The position numbers were made by a program, and so were the translations under genes. A stretch of 64,000 nucleotides of DNA from the NCBI GenBank assembly GCA_022829145.1, contig CM040742.1, forward strand, positions 7,437,538 to 7,501,537. Reading direction: 5' to 3'. The notes below the pieces were generated by a model. The model did not search any database, was not told the DNA's origin, and was given only the letters and a program-made list of their open reading frames with translations. Shown here one piece after another: positions 14,386 through 29,226 of this stretch. The DNA comes from Albula goreensis (Eukaryota; Chordata; Actinopteri; Albuliformes; Albulidae). Positions within the stretch are counted from its first letter, which is position 1. Each line of letters starts with the position of its first letter.

Positions 14386-17300
14386 GGTGTCCTCTGCAGC
14401 AATATGTGACCTAAATACACAGATTGTCCCAAATGGTGTAATGATTACGCTTAATTATGTATAATCCATATGGATGTTTATGATTGCATAAAAGGCACAG
14501 AATAACTCATTCAAATTTAAACAACCAGGCAACAAGAGAAAACCAAACAAGCATCTCTGCACAAATATATTATGCTTTTGAAATGTACCGACTATGGTTT
14601 ACTGTGACCTGCGCAGGGAAGAATTCAGGCGTGAAATTACTTGTGTCAAAAATACTCAGGGCACTTCAGAACAAAATGCCTGTTGCCTTAAGTACTGCTA
14701 ACTAACTCAAGAATAATTTGCAGTGGGACCCAATTTGTCATCCCGGGCATTTTGCCCACTGATAGGGTAAACTTTGAAGTAAGCAGTTTGTCCACCATGG
14801 AAAATGCTGAGCATGTATTATAGCTTGTGTGTTAGTGGCTGAACCAAAATGGCAGATCTAAAGAGCTGTGTGTGGTCATTTATTTCTAGACATGTACAAA
14901 ATATGGGGATATGAGAATCCTCAAAGTAAGGATCTGTTGATTGGGAGTCAGGAGACCTCCTAAAGCACTGCTTCATTGTGCAGTTAATTGCCAAGAGGAG
15001 GGGCTATGACTATGCATAAGCTAACATTGGTGACATTTTACCTTGTGTGTACCCCCAAAGTTGAGCAAAGAGAATCTGGTAAAGCAGTCATTTGTGGAGC
15101 AGTCTGTGGATTTCCTGAAGCTTTGCATGTGAGGATACGCCCCCCTGACCCTGACTACACCAGGGTCCTCTTTACGTTTAGTGTCCTCCTAGTCCAGCTC
15201 AGTTGCTGATTCGCAGGGGGCCTGAGTTAAACACTACACTGAGGGGTGTTGATCACGTGTGAGTGTCAGCTGACTCGTGCTGAGAGGCTGCTGAGTGCGG
15301 GTCTGGCTGTGTGGGTCTCAGGAGTAGTGCTGCTTATCTCGGCTGCTACAGCAGCCTGAGGCTCTGAGCTGGTGTGGCAGTGGTGGGAGGGGAGGGGCGG
15401 AGCTGGGGGGAGCGTGTGTTTCGTATGTGGAATTGGGCACAGAAACGCGGAAAACCGTTGTGAGTATTTCAGAGACATCGAGGTCATGTCTCCGATGAGA
15501 GGAGAAAGGAGAGATACCAACCCTCCCACCCCCTCCTCCATTTGAGTCATCAGTTAACGAGTCAAGGGCGCCATTCTTATTTTGTAAATTGAATAACATT
15601 CCCTGCAGATGTCTGCCTGAGATCCCCTCCCCCACTGAGCTACATGTATGTATGTATGCATGTCACCTCAGTTCTGCCAAACACTCCTGCCTGTATCAAC
15701 TTTACTCAACAGCAGTCTTCAATGGTTTAACTGGGGTTCAACACAAGCTGCCTTTTTTTTTCCTTCCAGAAGGAACGGCGCAAAAGAGAACGTCAGCACA
15801 CTGCTCTTCAAAGCCAATTATATTCATCCCGCGCAAGCTGCGCGTGATTAAAGGATTGTTCATTGATCTGACGTCTTATGCTGAGGCTTGTAGCCCTCAG
15901 AGAAAGGCTGCGAGTGCCAGCCTTGCTCATTCGCTGCTGAAGGAGAGGAGAGCGCTCGCTGAGCTTCCCCTTCTCCCCCAGGCCATTCTGACAGACAGTG
16001 CGGGTCTAAACACAATATATTTCCTGTCCGAAAGCAGCAGATACATTACATCAAATCATCGCCAGGTACTGAGTAATGCAGTGATAATGTGTTGCTTCAT
16101 GATCATAAAGGAAAGGAAAAAAATGCGTTACCGCTAAATTATAACTTGGTACAGTTGACTGGGGAATTGCAAGCCTGAGTTGTCTTGTACTTCAAAAGAA
16201 GTTTGGAGTAACGTGACGCAAAGGCAATCAGGAGAAAGAAACGATTGCACAAAATGCGCATTACATTTTTCATATTAATTAGGAAGTAGATGACTGTAAA
16301 AAGATGACTATTCCGTACGTCATATAACGATTGGTGAAATCTTGGAAGAGGTAGAGAACATCTCAACATGCCACAGTACAGCTTGAGTACAAAGCTGGAC
16401 GAATAGGTGTAATGATTCAAACGGAAACACTTTCAGGTGATCTGCTGATTTGAAGCATGAGACCAGGTATTGTTGGGTTGAACATTATGTTTCAGTTAAA
16501 AGCCTTTTTATTTACTTATAATATTATCTATTTCTTGTTGTTGATGTATTTCTGTAACATAAAATATTATACAGAGGTAAAAATATTTTTAAAAATCAAT
16601 AACAATTAAAACCAGAGTATACTCACATAAATCCCTCCCACAGTGAAAATAAGTCAATAGAAATGCTGAGTGAAATCTCTGGTCGCAATCTTGTAGTGGT
16701 ACGCAGTACTGGACTGTACCGGCTTACTTTCACCCCTGGTTGTAACTAACATTTACTAGAACATATTAACAATAAATACAAGAAAGCTCAATGAAAGGAT
16801 GTCTCTACATATTCTCTGCATAGTGTCATAATTTGTGATTTGTACTTTGACACAGTAATGTGAGTCACAGAGATTTTAGGACAACCTGTCTTTAAAACTT
16901 TATGCATATGCACTAAGATTGTAGTGGGTGACCTGAGTGATCTGTCTGGTCTATATACTATGAACATTCCTTTTATTTATCCAGGTACCATTTCTTGTTT
17001 TTTATAGCAACCAACCAAACAATTCTAAAATAAATTCTAAAATTAAATTGAGAGCCAGTATAGCATACCAGCATCTTGTAGTGATAAAAGTATTTATTTA
17101 TCTTTGCTATATTTCTGAGATGATAGAAGCTGACTTTAGTCATGTTTTACAATGTAGTCTCATAGCTCTGGGTCTAACACTGACCCCCGATTGACATTAA
17201 ACTATAATGTTTTATTAATTTTTCTTTGAGACTCACAGATGCATCTCTGTTTTGTTTTAAACCATCAGCTATAACTGTGGGATGGACAATGTCATTGTCT

Positions 17301-18502
17301 AATGAATTTATGTCCTTAGCTACACATGACTCAGACCAAGCCTACAACTGCTGGCCATATGACGAAAGACATGAATGGGCAACTTCACTTCAAATTAGTT
17401 GTTGCTGCAAGCTAGTCCTCTATCAAACACTAAAGCTTGACAATAAAAGCATGCACTAGAGAGCAGTGCTAATGAGCTCCTATACAGTATTTCCTGCAGA
17501 TAAACTTGTTTTCAAATCCATGGTACACCCCACTGTCTGCTATGAAAACCTGTGAATGTGCCAGCGCTCATTATGTCCCTTTGAGCCACTTATGATTGGC
17601 TAAAACATTACCTGAAGGACTGCTTCAGTCAGCACAGTTGCTTCTGCTTCTTCTGCCTGCACTGATTGGGCATGAAGTGTACTTACTACTCCTCTAGAAC
17701 AATGACTGCATGGCTTAGCTGGTGAACTGTAGAGAAAGGTAACAGCAGCTTGCTGAACATGCTTTTTGTACATTTTATGAGTGCATGTGGTTGTATTCAA
17801 AATGTAATATTTTGGATTTAGGCCTACTACAGCTCCACCTTGCGACTGTTTATGTAACACCTAGAAAGATGTATTGTCAACCATTTACTTGTAAAATGTC
17901 CAACATGGCTTTCTAAGTCTAATTGTTCAATCATGCCCCAGTTTAACTGGCAAAATGAATAGCCTGCTTTCCATATAATCTGATGTGTGGTGAGAATTCT
18001 GATCCAAAATGGCTGCTTGCCTCAGCTTGGTGGGTGACTGCCCACCTCTTCCCATAAGCACCTGAGTGAAGAGTGTGCTGTTGCAGAGTGAGTGACAGAC
18101 ATGTCTGTTAAATGGACACTTCATTGATTTTTCACCCCAATTTCCTTTCGTCTTTTTCACCAGATAAACATGTTAGCATGTGAAAACAGTTTTTTAATCC
18201 GTCAAGGTTTTCAAAAGTAGCTGATTGAAAACGGTGAAAATTGCTGTCTGTGTTGATTTTGGGAGTAATTGCATGGTTTTTAGAAAACTGCATTGGGCAA
18301 TCGGGAGGAGGGAGGACGCTCTCCAGCTCTCTGTTTTACCTGCCTCAAAAGGCAACGTTTTTAATGGGGGCGTAACCCGATGAAACTGGACCATACACTT
18401 TATTTTGATTGTCTGAAATGGTGACTGGAAATTATCTGCAAACAAAAGTAGCGTAATGAAAAATGGCATCATTAAACATTATTTATGTTTTGGCCAGAAT
18501 AC

Positions 18503-18640
18503 ACCCATCCATCCATCCATTATCTATACTCACCTCATTCAAACAACGGTCATGATAACCTGGAGCCTATCCCAGCATACATTGGTCGAAAGGCAGGGAA
18601 ACATCCTGGATAGGATGCCAGTCCAGAACACAAAAATAAC
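18503..18640 (-). mobile_element. 3' part of a fish V-SINE-type element (minus strand)
   Basis: The + strand reads CCATCCATCCATCCATTATC, then CTGGAGCCTATCCCAGCATA and GATGCCAGTCCAGAACACA. This is the reverse complement of the conserved end of V-SINE/L2-like fish elements (tGGACTGGC...GGGATAGGCTCCAG...ATGGATGGATG). The 5' tRNA-like head is missing, as is usual for 5'-truncated copies. Confidence 0.75.
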
Positions 18641-20720
18641 CAAATTACATGAGAGTTGAGTCAAGCGGTGACCAGGGATTAAGATGCCACAGCTGGCCCT
18701 AAGGCCCTTAGATGCTCAATTTAGCAGCAATTGGTTTTGCACCTGTGGAAACTGCTCTACTGCCTACTGAGTCTAAATGTGTGTGTGTTGAAACAAGGGG
18801 GTGTAAATGTAAATTCATTATCAGAAAGCATTTTTGACTAGCCAAAGAAGCAAGGGAGAATGATAGTTTTAATGCTCGCAAGGTAGACATACTGAAAATG
18901 TTTTTTTTATTCAGACACACTGAATAAAACAAGTGAGACCTGCAGAACAGAGAGGAAACAACAATTGATTATGTGTATTGTCGGCTAGCCAGTCAGGAGA
19001 GGTCATTTGAGACCAGTGAGACTAATGAGTTTAACCAACTTACCCCCAATTTTTTGTCTGATAAGGCCTAGCCCGTTGTTGCCTGAGCAGTGTGAAATCT
19101 CTGGCCATAGCCAGTATAGGATGTTGAGCTGCACCGTTGGCACTCTGTGTGCTGCTTCAATGCCTGTTTTTAATGATCAGAAGAACAATACTTATAAGTG
19201 ATAGAGAAAATATGTTTTCATTTTCAAATGAAGAAATTTATAAAGTATTTGAACACTGTCATGGTCATGCATCAATGTCCTTAATTTGAGCATCGCATCC
19301 ATTGCTTTGCATTCAGCAATATTTATAAGAATTCGCAAGTTTTAGATTATGCAGAACACGGTAATGTTATTTCCACAGCTCTTTGATCCTGTCAAAAAGT
19401 TTAGGAACTGTGGATCTCATCTAGTTTTTTTTTGCTAACACAGAGCAACATAGAAAGTGTGGCATTCAGCTCCACTTGCAGTTTGATGAAAGCAGGGCTG
19501 CTATTGATTATAATCTGAGGCCGCAGGCACGGCTCACTCAAAGCAAAGAGCAGAACAGCACTGTACGCCACTTAAACTTTACTGTGTGGCCTGAATGTGA
19601 GAGCAGATTTTAAACAATGCTGCATATTCATTGCTTCCTGCAGGTAATTTTTCAACAATGCACTTTGAAGAGCTGATTCATATCTGACTGTGTTTGCAAG
19701 CCAGGGTTATATTTTCCTGATTATGTATATGTTATTGAATGTATCTTCATGTGTGTATGTGTGTGTTTTTGTGTGCATGTCAGTGCTTTTGACTGTATGT
19801 CTGCATGTATTCAAACATTAGTTTGGCGGAGCTGACAGTAAATGTGGGCATTGATGAGAGGAGGTGTGCGGTGAGGAGGTGAGTGCAGGGGAAGCAGTGC
19901 ATTAAGGGAAAAAGACAGGTCTGACTGTCCCCAGCCCCTGGCAAAATGAACTATACCTGTACAGTTTGTTTACCCGAGCTCCAGTAATCCCCCTTTTCAT
20001 ATCTGCCACATACTAGAACATCGTCAAACACAGAAAATCCCAGGTCCTGTGAGATGCCATTCATTTCTCTCAGTTCTAATGGAATTCTTTGAACTGGCGC
20101 ACCAAAAGGTTTGTTTTCTCTTCCCTGCGCTTTGCTTTGACTGTATAAAGAATGGGTCCCTGCTGACAATCCTTTTGTTTGTAAACAAAGACTTACTAAC
20201 GTTAACTTACAATATTCATTTTAATTGTGCAGATATTCTGAAGAGAACGGAACTCTTTGCATAGATATGTATATCCAGTGAATGTGACCCCATTGGCCCT
20301 TATTGTGCCTTTTTTTCTATTCTTCCAGGTTAGCCTTTAGTGTGGTTTTCTGTTTGGCAAACAGCATGTGACTGAATTTCTGGCTATTCTAATGTGGCAA
20401 TCACTTTCACATTTCATACTGAGAATATCCAACTGTGTGCTGGAGCTGGCAGTTGACACAAGGCCAGATCGATGCGGCCATAGCTTTGCCACCGTTGGCA
20501 CTGGCCACAAAACAAAACTGTTGTGACAAATTAACTGGGCCCCCGAAAATGAGTAATGCAAAGCAGTTGATACTAATTTAGGCATCATACTTATGACAAT
20601 AAGTGACAGTATTCTGGAATCCTTTGAGTGCAATGACATGTATCGATGCATATGTAAAACCTAGGCCATAATCCCATAATGAGAAGGTCTGCCTGTGTGT
20701 CCATGTGTGTCTGTCTGTGT

Positions 20721-20748
20721 ATCTATCTATCTATCTATCTATCTATCT
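20721..20748 (+). repeat. (ATCT)7 microsatellite
   Basis: Seven perfect ATCT units, preceded by a TGTGTCTGTCTGTGT run. Confidence 0.97.
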
Positions 20749-23354
20749 GAGCTCAACACATGGTTGAGAAATCGACAAACATGCTGCTTTGTCACCATTC
20801 TCTCAAAGCTGATAGGGATGTATGAAAGGGCCTTGACTAATGGATTTTTATTTGTGTGAGTTTGTGAACTTTACGAACCCCCATATTTTCAGAGCAGAAA
20901 GAGGCAGGTGGCAGGAAACCCAGCTGACGGTAGTGCAAACATATTACTCAGTCATTTTGTGCAACGCCTGGGGGACCATTGATTTGAATCTTGGATACGG
21001 TAGTGTCTTCAACCGAGTTGTTGCACTGTTACCCATAGGTACTGCTTTTAAAAAAAAAAAACCTGGCCTTGCAAATACATATGTATCCCAGAGTCAGCAA
21101 AACAGAGGGATCGTTAGTGCATGGTGCTCTCGTCTGCTGGGCATTCCACAGCCTCACACTAATAGCTGAACTTCTTCTTATTTAATCTCAGCATGCACTG
21201 CAGCTACCTCTCCCTCTGTATCCCATCCTTTCCCTCACACTTATCTCCCCATGTCTTAAACGATGGAGTCATACTGGACAGTTTGTGTGTGAGCAGTTCC
21301 CTGATTTGAGGGAAGGGCCACTGTCCCCGCAGGGGTGCCCTCAGGCCACTGTATCCCAGATTTAACAATGAGATCACCATTCAGACACGGCTTGTGGCAG
21401 CTAGCATGCCTTTGGCTTTTGGGGTCTGGTTTTGCTCCTCGCATGCTTGTGTGAGCTAATGAAAAGCTGTCTATATCACAACTTTGTTTTGGCATGCTGG
21501 GATATTTTCACTGAGCTCTTGGCCATGCACATCCAACTGAATTCGGTCTTCGGGGTTAGTCTTATTTATGGACCTTTTTCAAAACATTAATATTATGAGG
21601 AAACTGCACGACAATCCATTGATTTTTGGCGGTTTGTGCAGCTACTGTGATGGTTTGTTCAGAAGAAAAACAAGTGCAGTTCCATAATGATCAAAGCACA
21701 GATCAGCTTCCCATGGGGATTGTTTTAGCGAGGATATACATGTCTTAGCCCAGAAGCTCACAAAGGCAAAGTTTAAAAACACTAGTATAATTTAATAGGG
21801 GAAGGCTAAGTGCCTGTGCAGTTGGCTCAGTCCTTTTCAATAGACCGTGTGGTGCTGTAATGCACTGGAGAATAGGCCTGGCTTTGCTTCTGCCCTTCGG
21901 TGGAATACAGAGGAGCCGGAATGTGACTGCTCAGCAGATTTCCCCCTCCACTCCGCTCTCTCGGAGGGAGAAGGCGCTGAAATGGAAGCTCAACGCGGCC
22001 GTTGAGCTGATCGCTTTAGCAACATTGATCTCGTTCAGCTAATTACACGTTTAGCTGAGGGCCTTTCATAGCTGCACATTTCCTGCTTCCATGGAAGACT
22101 CCTTTTGTCCCCCCACCCCATCTCCCTCCTGGTCTGACAGTCTCTTTAATATTCAGCGCGCATGCTGTTTGAGGCTTGCCTTCACCCCCCTTTCCCTCTG
22201 CCTCTCGTTCATTTTCCCCTCGCCTTCTCCTTCCCTTTCCCTCCCCTTTCATTCCAACGCCTCTCTGATCTCTTTTCTCCACCTCCATGTTCTCTTCTCA
22301 CGGCTCTTTTTCGGTCTCTCTCTCTCTCTTTCTCTCCCATCACTATGGAAGCTCCAACTCTAGCACAGGCTATCTCAAAAATATAAATATTGCTTTCCTG
22401 GTATTTTACCCTTTCAGCCTACGTCTCAAAACATTTTTTTTGATTCTGTGTTCAAACTGAATGTAATTTTTCCAGAGCTGATGAGAACCTTCCCTTCACA
22501 ATTAATCCCTGTTGTTCATGAAGAACTTACGCATTTTTCCCAAGGCTGAGGAAGAATTATTTAACTAACTGTTACATAAAAATGACATCCCATTACCAGG
22601 GGAGACAATAAAAGCACAAAATGGGAAAGTGATGTTCACAAAGAGCTCTGTGATAATGTAAGGCGTCTCGGTGAGAAAAGGCACATTGGTGAACTTTTGT
22701 GTCGGACAGTAAGTGGCGCGCTGATGTATGTGAAGAGGTAAGATGACGCACTCAAACTGGAGTAACGAAGACACTCCAGGCCTTTCTGATGATGTCACTC
22801 CCGTATGTACGATGTGCTGAATGTGGCAGGCTTTAATTGGAGAGCTTGTGTCTGAAAAGAATTCAATGGTGCTCTGTCAAGGGGGCTATTCTACCCGCCA
22901 TATTCATGAATTTCTCATCCTTGAACAAAAAGCAAAGCAGATGTGTTATTTCGCATCTTCTGGACTTCGGGGTATGGTGCGGATTGGTCAGGAAAAAGAA
23001 ATAGGCACATTTTCATGTGCGGACTGACGATCAATTGGGCTCTCTGGTCTCTCTCTCTAGACAGGTATTCTTCTGAGGAAATGATGTGGAATTCTCGGAA
23101 TCCCGTGCCCTTGAGGGCAGAGGACTGAAGTAATCAGATTGGCTGTGGTGAGGAGGGGGGTTTCCCGCTCTGTGCGGAGCATGCCAATGAAGCTGAGCAG
23201 AGGCTCCCCGCTCCATCCAACCGCTCAGTCGGAGAAAGGGAGGGACACTGGGAGCGCTGCGTAGTAATATCTGAATGACACGAGACCTTCGATTGCACAT
23301 CAGAACCTTTCCATCCACTGGTTCCCCTCTTTGACGATGGGCCTTGCCTTCTTT

Positions 23355-23367
23355 GTTACTAAGCAAC
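23355..23367. promoter_or_regulatory. RFX X-box-like site GTTACTAAGCAAC
   Basis: Two half sites, GTTACT and AGCAAC, separated by one base. The site is close to the GTNRCC(0-3)RGYAAC X-box bound by RFX factors, with one departure. It lies inside a more GC-rich block (23030-23400). It is assigned by motif only. Confidence 0.3.
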
Positions 23368-23562
23368 TGCTGCCTAGGAACCTGGGAAGCTGTAGCCAGA
23401 TGAGGGAGGTGAATATGGCATCTAACCAATAAACTACAGCCTATCAAGGGCACATTATTGAAGCACATATTATTGATACACTGTAGATAAAAAAAATTTA
23501 CATGAATCCAACAACACAGGAAGCACACACATAGACACAAAAATATACCGTTGCTGCCCTCT

Positions 23563-23564
<2 letters not shown>

Positions 23565-23597
<33 letters not shown>

Positions 23598-23631
23598 ACA
23601 CTCTACATAAACAAATGATGCACGAAGTCAT

Positions 23632-23667
<36 letters not shown>
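23565..23667 (+). repeat. two CA microsatellites 32 bp apart
   Basis: CA runs at 23565-23601 (one T interruption) and 23633-23667, separated by a short unique sequence. This generates the Cys/Val-rich and His/Thr-rich spurious open frames on both strands here. Confidence 0.95.
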
Positions 23668-23670
<3 letters not shown>

Positions 23671-24384
23671 GGATGCACAAACGCATGCACCCCCCAACAG
23701 TACTGTAGCTGATGATTCAGAGTGGTTCTCCCTCTTTCCAGCCCCCTCCCACACACAGCGGCTGTCCCAAGGCCGCGGGCGTTGCCGCACACAGCGAGAT
23801 GCATTATTAGACATGTTATTGGAGCCGCGCAGGTCGAATCAGCGAGAGAACACAGCCGCACGCTCAAAGTGGAAAGTATGTGTCAGAAAGCAAAACACAA
23901 AAAATTGAGCAATTTCCTAAATACTTTGAGGTCATTTGTTTATACTAATTATTCTGTTATTACATAAAATACTGACTGAGAAGCAGCTCATATCCAGGTT
24001 TTTTTTTTTTTTTTCTTACAAAATAACCTTTGCTCTTCATATCGAGATTAATTTTTAACATTGGATTTTGAAGGCTTTGTGGTCCCTCTTGCTTGCAATA
24101 TCTTTTTTTGAGTAATGAATTTATGGGAGAGTGACATTTTTTTCATTATTTACATGACATTTTCATTAATCTCTGTGATTAATTATATTGGGTGAGGAAT
24201 TAAATTAGGCAAAAATATCTCCAATCCAAGTATTTTAAAGTTAAATAGGCCTACAAATCTGAAAGAGGAGGAGTGAAAATTCATTTCACCGCACAAGCTG
24301 TCTTTGTCTTTTGATTATGCAATCTTCAGTTACACCAAAACATAATTGTTTGACATCACCAAGCTGTTCTAGACATCATTGGTC

Positions 24385-24484
24385 TATAGTCTAATATTTA
24401 AGGTGCTTAACTGGGACCTGGAAGGTTGGTGGTGCAAACCCCAGTGGAGCCAGAGAAGGATCAGTACAACTGTTGAGCACCCCG
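24385..24484 (+). mobile_element. tRNA-derived SINE fragment
   Basis: AGGTGCTTAACTGGGACCTG, then GAAGGTTGGTGGTGCAAACC, CC and a GTGGAGCCA...AAGGATCAGTACA body. This matches the tRNA-like head and early body of a fish SINE (consensus remembered as ACTGGGACCCGGAAGGT...GGTTCAAACCCC). It breaks off around GTTGAGCACCC, so the tail is missing or diverged. Confidence 0.65.
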
Positions 24485-27400
24485 AAATATGGGAGGCAAA
24501 TATGTGTCTGACTTTTATGCAAGTATAACTGAGTATTAGAAACACCATAATAAGATGCAATTATGTGTAACTGGATAAATTTGATGTTGCTATTGACATG
24601 TTTTGGTTTGCGGTGATTTCAAAAATGAACACTGATGTAGTTAATTTGTTAGCTGGCCACTTATTTATCCCTCTATATTCACATTAGTTTTATCCCATGC
24701 GTCTTGCATACACTATTATAGATTTGTTAAGCACAAAAGCTACCTAACAACAATATTATGAACATGTATTACAGTATGGCCGTGGACTATACTGCATAAT
24801 GTGCGGTGACATCAAAATTTTGCATATTAGTGCTAAAACACAATGAAAATTATGGAGTCTGAGACCACAGTGCTGGCAACACACTAAATTTTCGATCATG
24901 TATAATGCATTTGATTCCCAGAAATAACTAGCAAATGTCACTAACGTTTGGTAGTTATGACACATTTTTAAGTAACTAACTAACCTTGCAACTGATCCTG
25001 ATCAGTTCAGTGAATGGTATCGTTCTTTATCCCAGTTACGTAAGAATAGCCGTGTCTCTCAGAACTGATCAGTTAGCTAGCATATGATGACTACCTGACA
25101 GCTAAATTTAGCTTTTCAGTAAAATGACTCATGATTCACTGGTTACCAGTATGTAGTCTTGGCCCAGCCCGTGTTATCTGGGAGGAGCGAGGCTGCACGG
25201 TCACATTCTTCCCTCCACTCCCGTCTCCGGATCCAGAGACGCCTATGGGCCGCTGTGCTCTTTCCATTGAGGAAACAGGGGTAAGAATCCTAACCCCTTC
25301 CCAGACTGAAATGTTGCCTTACACCATGGACCCACCAGGACTTCAGCATGGAGTAAATGTCCTCCTCCATACTTCATGTTCACCACTCTGTTTGCTAGCT
25401 TATGGTTTTGACCTGATGCCAGGTAGCTACCCATAAGTATCACATAGGCCTTTTTTTATTACCGGTCTAATTTGTCTAATTGTCCAATGTAAACCTCCAA
25501 TATAGGTATCAAAATGAAACCACAGTCTATTGTTTATTCTGATATAGTGTGTCAATGAATTGCCCGTGTTCCACTGTTCATATAAGTCATTATATTGGAT
25601 TTAATAATAATTCTATGATGAGATAATCTGATGCACACAAAGGACTATGTGCCATGTCAAGGGGTGAATCAGCTGTCTATCACTGCTGGAGTGCCATTTG
25701 AACTATGCATATGTTGCATTTTCTTTTCTGTGTGCAACGTGCTTTAATATGGGGCATGCAAGCAGCTAAACGCATAAAGGTATATAAGGTTAATGCAGAT
25801 TGATTGCCTAGATACATTGTCTACTTAATCACTCAGTACTCCAGCCTAATAACTTACCATTGGGTAATAAATATTTCAGTGCAGTGTACAGGGTGTCGGT
25901 GTAAAAGGGCATTATAATTCATGTTTCCAGGATACAAAATGCCTGACAGGCGGTGCATTCATTCACATTTTTTTCTCAGATCACCAGCGTTATTGAACTG
26001 ATTATGGTAACTTTACAGAATTGTATCTTTACTCATGAAATGTAGCTTGCGATTGTATTCTCAGCATTGTAAATTTAGTTTGTTTTCTGTTTAATGATTA
26101 TAATTATTTTCATAATTGTGCAGTTTTGATGTGCACAGTGTTCTTTGGAACTGCTGCAGAAAGCAGTCCTTCCTCACATCATGCGCTAGGCCTCTCCCTC
26201 TCTCTGGAGGCATCTATCTAACTTTAACTGTTTTTTAAAGTTTTCCTTCAACAGTTTTGAAAATGAGCTCTTGGTCCTCTGTGCAACATCTAAGTCAGAA
26301 ATCCTTACGCTGAACACTGCTCCAAGTTCCACCGGTTAGATAGCCCCTCTGTGGTACTGACTTAGGCTTATGTGCAAAAACAGAGATGCTGTTGACAACT
26401 AATAGTATGGTGAAAGAAAATAAACTATGATTGTGACTTGTCCATTTTGTCCAGTTGAGTCAGATGGCACTGTTGCATCACAGATAATGCAAAGGGAATG
26501 ATACGTTGCAGCACTACAACCAATTTAATTGTCGATCTATGGATTCATCCATTCCGAATCAGTACGCAGCCCAGGGTCATGACAGGCATGTGTTTGCTTT
26601 TACTGACTCGTTCAGAAATGATAAATATGGTCTATGAGGACAGTTTGACCGAGCACCAATTGCCGTTGGCTACTTCCCCCAACATGTCCACGTTTATGTC
26701 TATGTACACATTTCACATATGTACATAGCTATGTGCCTACATAGCTATGCTACTGTTTATCAGTTTAAACAAACCTTTATAGCTACAAAATGTGATATGT
26801 ACTATGCTGCAAATTTAGGCTTGTTTGATATCAATTAAATGTTCTCAACGTTTTTGCTATTTGAAGTTATATTACAAAATGTATAGATAATGAATGGTCT
26901 GTAATGCCCGTTCTGAACAAGTGATAAAATAATCCTGAACAAGGTCTTTCCATTGTAGCCAAAAAAAAAACACAAGAGCAACAGACAGAATTCATCCCTG
27001 AAAACACTGATTAAAAGTGAAAGGTAGAGGGAAAAAATCAGCTGAACTCGTCAAACTGCCCTCTTTTCCTGCCACGGGATCGAGCATGATGAACAGACAA
27101 GTAAACAAGTGGGTCACACATGGTGCGTGAGCTCATTCTGCGGTATCCAGACAGTGTAAAAAGAGCACAGCGATGACCGCTAACCACCCCTGGCCCCAAG
27201 GGGGCACCCTGACTGGGCAGAGGCAGCGCTGTCCAAACCCCTTCCATGACCCGTGTCACATGACTGGGGCAGCAAGTCCCAGGAGTGATAAGATGTGGGA
27301 CTGTATGCGTTACATTAAAAAGAAAAAAAGTCTGGAAATTTAATTCCTGGAAAAGTGACCACTTGATCACTAGAGTTACTCATCTTTACAACATAAACAG

Positions 27401-29043
27401 TCAAACCAGGACAGAAAGATGAGTGTCTGTTCTATCTAGTGATGAACAGTCGTTGTCAGAAACATATAGTGAATCAGTATTCAGGAAATGGCCTTTACCA
27501 ACAAAGGAACTGGAGTGACTGTGAAAAGAGCTGGTTTGCATTAATATTTTATGAACAGCAAAGGGACTTATTTTGCATTATGCAACTGTTTGGTTGAACA
27601 TGCATTCTGATTGGCTGCAGAGGGTCTGGTTTACTGTTTTCTTATTAAGCACATGGAGACACATAACAATGCAGGACTGTTACTGTGTTCGCATGAACAG
27701 TGGAATAAAATCTGTCAGAATGACGGCAGACAGCAAAATATGGAGGCGGATGACAAATCCGCACAGTACGAAGAGATCTGTTGCTAGGTGATGTTTCTTA
27801 GTGATGCATTCCAAGTCATTTTCACAACAAAATTAATTTATTCCAAATTGTTTGTGTTCATTAATTTTGATAACCTGATACGTTCTTATATATGCCTTTA
27901 TGTATTTTCTCTGAAAATCAATATCCAGTTTGGCTAAACCACAGTTGTAGATGGCAACTTGATAAAAAAAAAAAAAAAAAAACTGTCAGTGGCAAGTTCT
28001 CTCTACTGCTAGCCTCAATGGAATTTTCCATGGAAAACAATGTCTTCCAGTTAGCTGTCTACCGTCATTTATGTGAGCACAAAGTATGAAGTAGTTCCAG
28101 GAAATGCGGCCTTAATTACATTTTAGTGTTTCATTATTTCTAAGTAGGTATGGTGTAAGCTGAATAAACCACTCTGGGATCTGTGGCTACATGGAAATAA
28201 AACATTTCTGGGTGGTTAACGGCTGCATCACTCAATCATGTCATGGACTATTTCAGTACAACCTTAGTGCATGTCCCTTAATGGTTTGTAAAATGAAAGT
28301 AAGCCAAATGAAAGAATTTTTGAGATAATACGGTTTCTATTAAGTCAACTTCTGTATTTGAGTTACATATCTTGATATGTTCATGAATGACAGCTAAAGA
28401 CTGTTTTTATGTCCCCATATGACATGTTATTCTGCAGTCAAATGTACGAGTGAACTGGTGTTGATGTGAACAGCTATTTAACTAATTGAACCAGGGTAAT
28501 TAGTGAAAACAAAAACTAGCATATACTGCTGTACACCGACCCTGCAGCACTGGAGTCGCCCACTCCTGTCATAAGCCGTTTCACACATAGAATATTTCTG
28601 TATTTAAGTTTTCAGCACTACCACTGGCTTTTGTTGCCATACAAATGATTTATACCACCCCCAGAGTCCTTTATGATTGGGTCACTCGAATTCATTTTAT
28701 GACTGTCTCATGTACAGCTACCCTAAAAACTGTATGCTTGATCCATTACTACTATGGCTTTGTTCTCACTATCACTGAAAAAACATTTTCAGAACTCCTA
28801 CCTGGTCTTGAGTGAATAAATAGTGGGATTGAGGTCTCATTCACTCATGGCCGCTAGCAGAAATGTTTTGTAACATTGTGGGGTAAGGCTACTTGAATGA
28901 AAGAGGTTATACAGAATTAACAGGTCTAGGCACTGGTTGCAAGGACAGCTCAAACATTTTTGCATGTTGAGTGTAGCAAACCATCTTACTGAAGCTCCAG
29001 AGAGAGAGCCTTAGGTTAAGTTTACACTTTATTTCTTTGTGTA

Positions 29044-29226
29044 ATTTATTAATCCCAGCAGGAAATTGGTCATTTTGGCCCTTAGAGATAATACACAAAT
29101 ACAAAACAATCTAATTTCACAAGGGAGCATGTGAAACATTCCATTGTAAAGTTTGACATTTTTTTGTTTTCGTGTATTTTGTGCCAAGGCCAAAGTGCCA
29201 ATTTCCCTACTGGAATTAATAAAATA
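29044..29226. repeat. inverted repeat of about 45-bp arms
   Basis: The left arm (29044-29090, TTTATTAATCCCAGCAGGAA then ATTGGTCATTTTGGCCC) is the imperfect reverse complement of the right arm (29181-29226, CCAAGGCCAAAGTGCCAATT then TCCCTACTGGAATTAATAAA). The spacer is about 90 bp. The arms look like 3' ends of a non-LTR or MITE family in opposite orientation. The transcript could form a stem. Confidence 0.75.

Noticed and set aside
15589-16137. 182-codon open frame on the + strand in intron 1
   Set aside because: No domain, no coding composition, includes a pyrimidine run coding for FFF, and no splice or start context. Probably chance in a GC-raised block.
23470-23908. Frames over the CA repeats with VCVCVC or THTHTH runs
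   Set aside because: Microsatellite artefacts.
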